This document shows, one piece after another, positions 57,711 through 64,000 of a stretch of 64,000 nt of DNA (the first letter of the stretch is position 1; each line of letters begins with the position of its first letter). The stretch spans positions 157,926 to 221,925 of the forward strand of contig JAFIFP010000004.1 of assembly GCA_020831965.1 (NCBI GenBank), read 5' to 3'. Origin of the DNA: Idiomarina sp. (lineage in GTDB: Bacteria; Pseudomonadota; Gammaproteobacteria; Enterobacterales; Alteromonadaceae). A program made the position numbers and the translations under genes. The notes beneath the pieces are model-generated. The model did not search any database. It worked only from the letters and a program-made list of their open reading frames with translations, and had not been told where the DNA came from.

Positions 57711-58454
57711 TTAACGCTGTGCGCTGCGAAAGTTTAACTGCAGAACATTTCGGGCGTCTTCAGCTTGCCGCTCTAAGCCTAGGGCAGTGTAGCTTTCTAC
57801 CATGATCTCTAAGGCACGCTCTTGTTCTACGACATGAGGGTGCGTTTCTACAATATAACGTGCGCGATTCGCCGCAGCCGCGTAAGCCTCTCGACGTAAG
57901 TAGTACTCCGCAACACCTAGCTCATGACGCGCCAAACGACCGCTAATACCTAGCATGCGTGCGCGTGCATCGGGGGCATACATGCTGTTCGGGAAAAGGC
58001 GTAACAATTCCTGGAACTCTTCAAATGCGCGTTCTGCATAATAGGGGTTGCGGTCATCGCGATCGACCCCGAGTAAGTCTTGAATGACACTACCTTCGGC
58101 TTGTTGATAGACCAACGCGCGCATGTAACGAACATAGTCATTGTCAGCATGATTTGGGTTCAACTGTAGAAAGCGATCAATGCTGGACAATGCGCGATCC
58201 TGATTTCCAGTTTTATATAGTGCATAGATCAGGTCGAGTTGTACCTGCTGAGTGTATGCGCCGAACGGGAAGCGAGAGTTGATCTGAGTTAGGAGGTTTG
58301 CCGCATCGGTATAGCGACCACTGTCCAAATACATTTGTGCGGTATCATACATTTGTTCAAGATTACTGCGTTCCATTTGCTCAGTAGAACGAGAAGAACA
58401 ACCGCTCAAGGCTAATGCGAAGGCCAACGCCGCGGCTACGACAACTAATTTCAT
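57711..58454 (-). CDS. bamD: Outer-membrane assembly lipoprotein BamD
   Basis: Start set at ATG 58454 (AAGGTGGGA upstream), giving 247 residues with a lipoprotein signal AALAFALALSGCSS. The in-frame extension to 58502 would bury this signal. Tetratricopeptide-like repeats follow (YDTAQMYLDSGRYTDAANLL, YALYKTGNQDRALSSIDRFL). Essential part of the BAM complex that inserts beta-barrels such as the TonB receptor above. Divergent from rluD, the conserved order in gammaproteobacteria. Confidence 0.96.
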   Translation of the reverse strand: MKLVVVAAALAFALALSGCSSRSTEQMERSNLEQMYDTAQMYLDSGRYTDAANLLTQINSRFPFGAYTQQVQLDLIYALYKTGNQDRALSSIDRFLQLNPNHADNDYVRYMRALVYQQAEGSVIQDLLGVDRDDRNPYYAERAFEEFQELLRLFPNSMYAPDARARMLGISGRLARHELGVAEYYLRREAYAAAANRARYIVETHPHVVEQERALEIMVESYTALGLERQAEDARNVLQLNFRSAQR

Positions 58455-58549
58455 GCTCGATTCCCACCTTAACTTTATTTCTTTGGGATTATTGGGGGTC
58501 AACAGGTTAAACTATTAGACCGCAAGGATTGTAACGTACTGACACGAGG

Positions 58550-59536
58550 ATGCACAGCGCAAGTTCTATGACAGACCATGTACGCGAGACAGCAATAATT
58601 CCAGATCATGCCATTGGTCTGCGATTTGACCAAGCATTGGCCGAATTGTTCCCACAGTTTTCACGCTCACGCATGAAAGGCTGGATTCAGAATGGGAATG
58701 TGACCCTTGATGGCAAACCAGTGACGAAACCCCGCGAGAAAGTATTGCCCGGAATGCAGGTGGTGATCGACGTGGTGCTTGAGCCTGAGGTGGAGTATCG
58801 CCCTGAAGCAATCGCACTCAATATTCAGTACGAAGATGACGACATCCTAGTGATTGAAAAGCCGGCTGGATTGGTTGTGCACCCAGGTGCAGGGAACCCG
58901 GAAGGCACGCTACTAAATGCGTTGCTTCACCATTGTCGACAAGTTGAGCAGTTGCCGCGTGCCGGCATCGTGCATCGCCTCGATAAAGAAACCAGCGGCC
59001 TGATGGTCGTGGCGAAGACCCTTCCCGCATATACGGCATTGGTAGCAGCGTTACAGTCGCGAAATATTACTCGCGAATATGAAGCCGTTGTCACCGGTGT
59101 GTTGACTGCTGGAGGTACAATTGATGCTCCAATGGGACGCCATCCAACCAAACGCACGCTGATGGCAGTGGTCACTCATGGCGGTAAGTCTGCAGTGACG
59201 CACTATCGAGTGATTGATCGTTTTCGTGCACATTCGCATGTGCGCTTGCGCCTTGAAAGTGGTCGAACGCACCAGATTCGTGTGCACATGGCACACTTAA
59301 AGTATCCGCTGATTGGTGACCCACAGTATGGTGGCCGTCCGCGACCGCCGGCGCAAGCCAGCGATACACTGTTAAATGCGCTTCGTGGCTTTCCACGACA
59401 AGCGTTACATGCAGTGCATTTGGCGCTGATTCATCCGGTGTCTGGCGAACCTATGGCATGGAATTCTCCCTTGCCCTTAGATATGCAAGCGTTGTTAAAA
59501 GAACTTAAATCAGATCGGGAGACTTTTGGTTCATGA
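58550..59536 (+). CDS. rluD: 23S rRNA pseudouridine synthase RluD
   Basis: 328 residues (322 if translation begins at the ATG at 58568): an S4 RNA-binding domain (FSRSRMKGWIQNGNVTLDG) and a RluA-type catalytic domain with the Asp in VHRLDKETSGL near 144 and RTHQIRVHMAH. It makes pseudouridines 1911, 1915 and 1917 in helix 69 of 23S rRNA in E. coli. The GAGG directly next to the first ATG leaves no spacing, so the start is uncertain. It overlaps pgeF by four bases. Confidence 0.94.
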   Translation: MHSASSMTDHVRETAIIPDHAIGLRFDQALAELFPQFSRSRMKGWIQNGNVTLDGKPVTKPREKVLPGMQVVIDVVLEPEVEYRPEAIALNIQYEDDDILVIEKPAGLVVHPGAGNPEGTLLNALLHHCRQVEQLPRAGIVHRLDKETSGLMVVAKTLPAYTALVAALQSRNITREYEAVVTGVLTAGGTIDAPMGRHPTKRTLMAVVTHGGKSAVTHYRVIDRFRAHSHVRLRLESGRTHQIRVHMAHLKYPLIGDPQYGGRPRPPAQASDTLLNALRGFPRQALHAVHLALIHPVSGEPMAWNSPLPLDMQALLKELKSDRETFGS

Positions 59537-60270
59537 TTCCGCTACTGCGGCCTGAATGGGCAGTACCCAAACATATTCAAGCTGCGGTGACGACCCGCCA
59601 AGGGGGCGTCAGCGCCGCACCCTACGCATCATTGAACTTAGGAACTCACGTGGGTGATTTGCCTGCAGCAGTGACAACTAACAGAGCGCGGGTTAAGAAA
59701 GATCTAAAATTGCCCTCTTCCCCCCTCTGGTTGTCGCAAGTCCATGGCACGCGAGTTGTGCGTACTCATGGTGAAACCATGACAGATACGCCCGAGTCGG
59801 ACGCGAGTTATACCGCAACTCCTGGGGTTGTGCTTGCCATAATGACGGCCGATTGTTTACCGCTGCTGCTAACAAACCGAGACGGTACTGAAATCGCGGT
59901 GGCACATTGCGGCTGGAAAGGTATTGCAGGTGGTTTGATTCGCAAAGTCGTTGCTGAGTTTGAGAGTCCAGCCGAGGATATCATTGCATGGATGGGTCCA
60001 GCCATTGGTCCTAGCGCTTTTGAAGTGGGTGACGATGTTCGTCGGGCCATGATGAAGAGTGACGCAGGGCATCAAGACGCGTTTCAACCCTTCCAGCAAC
60101 GTTGGCTGGCCGATATCTACCAGTTAGTGCGGCATGATTTAGCCTTGTCAGGGGTTCGCGAAGTTACCGGTGGCGACTTGTGTACAGTGAGCGATTCTGA
60201 ACAGTTCTTCTCCTATCGTCGCGATGGTGTGACAGGGCGAATGGGCTCTTTCCTTTGGATCCAACCTTAA
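59533..60270 (+). CDS. pgeF: Peptidoglycan editing factor PgeF (YfiH/LACC1 family)
   Basis: 245 residues, with the metal-binding motifs of the family: GTHVGD, MTADCLPLLLTN and AHCGWKGIAGGL. Older annotation calls it a polyphenol oxidase; E. coli work links it to removal of wrongly made muropeptides, and relatives have nucleoside phosphorylase/deaminase activity. Placed between rluD and clpB as in E. coli. Confidence 0.94.
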   Translation: MIPLLRPEWAVPKHIQAAVTTRQGGVSAAPYASLNLGTHVGDLPAAVTTNRARVKKDLKLPSSPLWLSQVHGTRVVRTHGETMTDTPESDASYTATPGVVLAIMTADCLPLLLTNRDGTEIAVAHCGWKGIAGGLIRKVVAEFESPAEDIIAWMGPAIGPSAFEVGDDVRRAMMKSDAGHQDAFQPFQQRWLADIYQLVRHDLALSGVREVTGGDLCTVSDSEQFFSYRRDGVTGRMGSFLWIQP

Positions 60271-60307
60271 TCTGGATCAAATATAACCCATTCTGTGCGA
60301 CAGTGAC

Positions 60308-60337
60308 CTTGAGTTCCCATGTTTCAGACCCACATTT
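60308..60337 (+). promoter_or_regulatory. Heat-shock (sigma-32) type promoter of clpB
   Basis: CTTGAG, 15-base spacer, CCCACATTT; close to the sigma-32 consensus CTTGAA / CCCCATNT, 35 bases before the clpB start. clpB is a standard heat-shock gene. Confidence 0.6.
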
Positions 60338-60371
60338 GAAGTATCGGAGCACGTTTTCATGAGGATCATTT

Positions 60372-62951
60372 ATGCGCTTGGATCGGTTCACTAGTAAATT
60401 CCAACTGGCTATTTCAGACGCCCAGTCGCTCGCATTGGGACGTGATCATCAATTCATCGAACCCGTGCATCTGATGACGGCATTGCTGAACCAAGAAGGC
60501 GGTACTGTGCGTCCGCTGATGCAATTGCTGGGTGTAAACTTGAATGGCTTACGGGCCCAACTTTCTCGAGTCCTTGATGAGCTACCTGAAGTTGAAGGCA
60601 CTGGTGGCGAAGTACAGCTGTCCTCAGCCTCTGGCAATCTTCTCAATCTTTGCGATAAATATGCGCAAAAGCGCAAGGACAGTTACATTTCGAGTGAAAT
60701 GTTTGTGTTAGCTGCGACCGAGGATAAAGGCAAATTAGGAGAGATCCTTAAGCAGTCGGGCGTAACGCGAGAAAAGCTTGAGAAGGCCATTCTTGAAATC
60801 CGCAATGGCCAAAAAGTTGATGATCCGAATGCGGAAGAAAAGCGTCAGGCACTTGATAAGTACACCGTAGATCTCACCGAGCGTGCTGAGCAAGGCAAGC
60901 TCGATCCAGTTATTGGGCGTGATGAAGAGATTCGTCGCACGATCCAGGTATTGCAACGTCGTACTAAAAACAATCCGGTGTTAATTGGTGAGCCCGGTGT
61001 GGGTAAAACTGCGATTGTCGAAGGACTGGCTCAGCGTATTGTCAATAATGAAGTACCCGAAGGCCTGAAGCGCAAACGAGTGTTGTCTCTTGATTTAGGC
61101 TCCTTGCTTGCTGGCGCGAAGTATCGCGGTGAGTTTGAGGAACGACTCAAATCTGTACTGAATGAGCTGCAACAAGAGGAAGGGCGGGTCATCCTCTTTA
61201 TCGATGAGTTGCATACCGTGGTTGGTGCTGGGAAAGCAGATGGTGCGATGGACGCTGGCAATATGCTGAAGCCGGCGTTGGCTCGTGGTGAATTGCATTG
61301 TGTGGGCGCAACCACGTTAGACGAGTACCGCGAATACATTGAGAAAGACGCAGCGCTTGAGCGCCGCTTTCAGAAGGTGTTAGTGGAAGAGCCGAGCGTG
61401 GAAGATACTATTGCAATCTTGCGAGGGCTCAAAGAACGCTATGAGTTACACCATTCGGTAGAGATTACTGACCCAGCTATTGTGGCTGCGGCATCGTTGT
61501 CGAATCGTTATATCAGCGATCGCCAACTACCAGACAAAGCGATCGATTTAATAGATGAAGCCGCATCAAGTATCCGTATTCAAATAGACTCCAAGCCGGA
61601 AGAACTCGACCGTTTGGAACGCCGAATGATTCAGTTGAAGCTTGAACGTCAGGCCTTGTTGAAAGAGAAAGATGACGCGAGTAAGAAGCGCTTGGAGTTG
61701 CTTGAAGACGAACTAGCCGAACAAGAGCGGAAGTATCTTGATCTGGATGAAATTTGGACTTCAGAGAAAGCTGCCTTGCAGGGACACCAGCATATTAAAG
61801 AACAGCTTGATCAAGCGCGCACCGATTTAGATATCGCGCGTCGAGCGGGCGACTTAAACCGCATGTCTGAGTTGCAGTATGGGCGAATTCCTGAACTTGA
61901 ACGTCAACTTGACCTCGCGCTGCAAGCTGAAATGCAGGACATGAGCCTGTTGAGAAACCGGGTGTCGGAAGAAGAAGTGGCGGAAGTTCTGTCGCGCTGG
62001 ACGGGGATTCCGGTGGCGCGGATGCTCGAAGGAGAGCGGGATAAGCTATTGCGAATGGAAGACGAGCTTCATCTGCGAGTCATTGGGCAGCATGAAGCCG
62101 TGGTATCGGTCGCGAATGCGATTCGTCGTTCGCGGGCAGGTTTGAGTGACCCGGATCGTCCGATTGGCTCTTTCTTGTTTCTTGGGCCAACAGGTGTGGG
62201 TAAGACGGAACTCTGTAAGTCTTTGGCGAACTTCATGTTCGATACTGAGGACGCAATGGTGCGTATCGACATGTCTGAGTTTATGGAGAAGCACTCCGTA
62301 GCTCGTCTCGTAGGTGCGCCTCCGGGGTATGTCGGCTACGAAGAGGGTGGCTACCTGACTGAAGCCGTCAGACGTCGCCCTTACTCGGTAGTCTTGTTAG
62401 ATGAGATCGAGAAAGCGCACAGTGATGTGTTTAATATACTCTTACAAGTGCTTGATGATGGGCGTTTAACGGACGGTCATGGGCGTACTGTGGATTTCCG
62501 TAATACGGTGATCATCATGACTTCTAACTTGGGATCTGAATTAATTCAGGAAAAGGCTGGAGTTGTTAATTACGAAGAGATGAAGGCAATGCTAACTGAA
62601 GTATTAGCACATTCATTTCGTCCAGAGTTCTTGAACCGCATAGACGAAGCGGTGGTATTCCATCCGCTTGCGAATGATCACATTAAGAAAATCGCGGGGA
62701 TACAAATGAACCGCCTGCTGAAACGTCTGGAAGAGCGGGGCTACGCGTTGGATGTCACTGATGCAGCACTTGAGCAGTTAGCCAAAGTAGGTTTCGATCC
62801 ATTGTTCGGTGCGCGACCTCTTAAGCGAGCGATTCAACAGGAGCTAGAAAACCCCTTAGCGCAACGTATTCTAGCGGGCGAATTCGCTGCAGGTGATACG
62901 ATTCATGTGGATGCGGGAGAAGGTGAACTTGCCATTACGAAAGTAATTTAA
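60372..62951 (+). CDS. clpB: Protein disaggregase ClpB
   Basis: 859 residues, standard length. N domain 1-145, AAA1 with Walker A GEPGVGKT near 208 and LFIDELHT, coiled-coil M domain ~405-525, AAA2 with GPTGVGKT near 606 and [11 protein letters not shown]. No IGF/L ClpP-docking loop, consistent with ClpB rather than ClpA. Works with DnaK to rescue aggregates. Confidence 0.98.
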   Translation: MRLDRFTSKFQLAISDAQSLALGRDHQFIEPVHLMTALLNQEGGTVRPLMQLLGVNLNGLRAQLSRVLDELPEVEGTGGEVQLSSASGNLLNLCDKYAQKRKDSYISSEMFVLAATEDKGKLGEILKQSGVTREKLEKAILEIRNGQKVDDPNAEEKRQALDKYTVDLTERAEQGKLDPVIGRDEEIRRTIQVLQRRTKNNPVLIGEPGVGKTAIVEGLAQRIVNNEVPEGLKRKRVLSLDLGSLLAGAKYRGEFEERLKSVLNELQQEEGRVILFIDELHTVVGAGKADGAMDAGNMLKPALARGELHCVGATTLDEYREYIEKDAALERRFQKVLVEEPSVEDTIAILRGLKERYELHHSVEITDPAIVAAASLSNRYISDRQLPDKAIDLIDEAASSIRIQIDSKPEELDRLERRMIQLKLERQALLKEKDDASKKRLELLEDELAEQERKYLDLDEIWTSEKAALQGHQHIKEQLDQARTDLDIARRAGDLNRMSELQYGRIPELERQLDLALQAEMQDMSLLRNRVSEEEVAEVLSRWTGIPVARMLEGERDKLLRMEDELHLRVIGQHEAVVSVANAIRRSRAGLSDPDRPIGSFLFLGPTGVGKTELCKSLANFMFDTEDAMVRIDMSEFMEKHSVARLVGAPPGYVGYEEGGYLTEAVRRRPYSVVLLDEIEKAHSDVFNILLQVLDDGRLTDGHGRTVDFRNTVIIMTSNLGSELIQEKAGVVNYEEMKAMLTEVLAHSFRPEFLNRIDEAVVFHPLANDHIKKIAGIQMNRLLKRLEERGYALDVTDAALEQLAKVGFDPLFGARPLKRAIQQELENPLAQRILAGEFAAGDTIHVDAGEGELAITKVI

Positions 62952-62982
62952 CCGCCGAGTTCCGTTGCATTCACCTATAAAG

Positions 62983-63018
62983 ACTGTGGTATCCTTGAAC
63001 GGAGCCACAGTTTTTTTT
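62983..63018 (+). terminator. Intrinsic terminator of clpB, ending at a candidate pssA start
   Basis: ACTGTGG/CCACAGT stem with an inner TCC/GGA pairing and a run of T8 ending at 63018. The ATG at 63019 follows the T-tract directly, so clpB transcripts should stop before pssA. Confidence 0.8.
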
Positions 63019-63030
63019 ATGGGAATTTAT

Positions 63031-63843
63031 ATGCCAGATACGCAATCAGGCCTGACACGCCGGGGAATCTACTTGCTCCCGAATCTACTGACAACAGCAG
63101 GACTGTTCTCCGGTTTCTATGCCATTGTTGCTTCAATGAATGGTAATTTTCAGCTCGCGGCAATTGCTATTTTCGTTGCCATGATCTTTGACGGATTGGA
63201 TGGGCGCGTCGCGCGTTTGACGAACACACAAAGTGAATTTGGTGCTGAGTATGACAGCATGGCGGACATTGTTTCGTTTGGAATTGCACCGGCACTCGTT
63301 GCTTACAATTGGGCGTTGCATGATTTAGGTAAGCTTGGTTGGCTAGCGGCGTTTATCTTCGTTGCTGGTGGAGCCCTTCGTCTCGCTCGCTTCAATACAG
63401 CGCATGGTTCGTCAGACAAGCGGTTTTTTCAAGGCTTAGCAATTCCAAGTGCGGCAGCTATTGTTGCGGGGCTTGTCTGGGTCGGCGCGCGATATGAAAT
63501 TGATCCATCAAACGTTCATTGGATCGTCGCGTTGTTTACTATTGCCTGCGGTCTCTTGATGGTTAGTAATTTCAAATACCACTCATTCAAGGATGTTGAT
63601 TGGCGTGGCAAAGTAAATTTTGTTGTGATTCTCTTGATTGTTCTGGGTTTTGTAGTCGTTGCGACGGAACCATCTATTGTTTTGTTTGTTCTTTTTACTG
63701 CTTACGCCGTGTCTGGGCCAGTATTGACAATTCGTAACGTAAGTAAGCTAAAACTGGAAGATGTCATAGGCGACCCTACTGATGAGGACGCTGACTTCAA
63801 GCAAGAAAAGCCAGCGCAGCCGGAAAAAGAAGACAAGCAGTGA
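63031..63843 (+). CDS. pssA: CDP-diacylglycerol-serine O-phosphatidyltransferase
   Basis: Start set at ATG 63031 (GGGAA 6 bases upstream; 270 residues); the ATG at 63019 is an alternative, and the ORF extension to 62965 crosses the clpB terminator. The CDP-alcohol phosphatidyltransferase motif DGLDGRVAR...G...D...D is intact (~residues 55-80), with several membrane segments and a charged C-tail. It makes phosphatidylserine, the precursor of phosphatidylethanolamine. This is the membrane-bound CDP-OH-PT type, unlike the PLD-fold PssA of E. coli. Confidence 0.93.
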   Translation: MPDTQSGLTRRGIYLLPNLLTTAGLFSGFYAIVASMNGNFQLAAIAIFVAMIFDGLDGRVARLTNTQSEFGAEYDSMADIVSFGIAPALVAYNWALHDLGKLGWLAAFIFVAGGALRLARFNTAHGSSDKRFFQGLAIPSAAAIVAGLVWVGARYEIDPSNVHWIVALFTIACGLLMVSNFKYHSFKDVDWRGKVNFVVILLIVLGFVVVATEPSIVLFVLFTAYAVSGPVLTIRNVSKLKLEDVIGDPTDEDADFKQEKPAQPEKEDKQ

Positions 63844-63860
63844 CTCTAATTAATTCTAGA

Positions 63861-63884
63861 AAGGGGCCATTCGGCCCCTTTTTT
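63861..63884 (+). terminator. Intrinsic terminator of pssA
   Basis: AAGGGGCC, loop ATTC, GGCCCCTT, then T4, 17 bases after the stop codon. Confidence 0.93.
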
Positions 63885-63904
63885 GTGCGTTCCGTTCACA
63901 AAAC

Positions 63905-63970
63905 AAGCAAACGGTAAAAAGTTTTCAAAAAGATCTTGCGCGGTTTCCGGAGATCCTTATAATGCGCCTC
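63905..63970 (+). promoter_or_regulatory. rRNA P1-type promoter
   Basis: -35 TTGCGC (63936-63941), 16-bp spacer, -10 TATAAT (63958-63963), GC-rich discriminator GCGCCTCC, and an A/T-rich UP element at 63905-63935. The short spacer and TATAATGCGCC match the E. coli rrn P1 layout. In E. coli clpB also adjoins an rRNA operon (rrnG). A 16S rRNA gene is expected beyond the right edge. Confidence 0.8.
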
Positions 63971-64000
63971 CGTTGTCAGGCATAAGTCGGCAACGGCGGA

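Noticed and set aside
62965..63030. Upstream start for pssA at 62965
   Set aside because: The extension spans the clpB terminator and its T-tract and adds residues not expected in the family.

Overview
The window looks like a chromosome segment of a marine, flagellated gammaproteobacterium of the Alteromonadales type, probably Idiomarinaceae. That placement is inferred from gene content and order: a sodium/proton antiporter NhaD, many peptidase and amino-acid genes with few sugar genes, FlrABC-type sigma-54 flagellar control, and the bamD / rluD-pgeF-clpB block. No marker gene such as 16S rRNA lies inside the window to settle it. Coding density is high, and several convergent gene pairs overlap at their 3' ends.

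Layout. 1-7.1 kb: peptide and organic-acid genes (M28 aminopeptidase fragment, Atg22/UMF1-type MFS permease, GntP-type permease, and a large propeller-amidohydrolase). 7.1-7.7 kb: an intergenic array of GTAG-type REP palindromes. 7.7-17 kb: a chemotaxis receptor, a LysR regulator, the glyoxylate-shunt genes (aceK convergent with aceBA) and an MBL-fold hydrolase. 17-20 kb: nhaD, a MITE-like inverted-repeat element, a small secreted protein, a 75-bp direct repeat, and tRNA-Phe with its promoter and a terminator touching the CCA end. 19.8-24.9 kb: speBA, pfkA and an Ldh-family dehydrogenase.

24.9-32.5 kb is the most distinctive accessory locus: an exported cyanophycinase diverges from a TonB-dependent receptor, a YfcC-type permease and an isoaspartyl dipeptidase. 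Read together this is a plausible system for scavenging external cyanophycin: polymer cut to beta-Asp-Arg, outer- and inner-membrane uptake, then cleavage to Asp and Arg, with the nearby speA/speB able to take Arg to putrescine. The dipeptidase lacks one classical metal-binding His and has Glu in place of the carbamylated Lys. 32.5-36.9 kb: pdxH, a DUF3369 response regulator without an output domain, an exported amidohydrolase and a lipoprotein.

37-55.6 kb is a flagellar block: a LuxR-type regulator with Glu at the phospho-acceptor position, a DUF1285 protein, then flrA-flrBC-fliEFGHIJ-fliKLMNOPQR-flhB. Near-consensus sigma-54 promoters precede flrBC, fliE and fliK, giving a readable class I/II/III hierarchy. 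The usual flhA-flhF-fleN-fliA continuation is absent after flhB. 55.6-64 kb is housekeeping: nadE, glnB, bamD, rluD, pgeF, clpB (heat-shock-like promoter) and pssA. The window ends on a promoter nearly identical in layout to an rRNA P1 promoter, so an rRNA operon probably begins just beyond the right edge.
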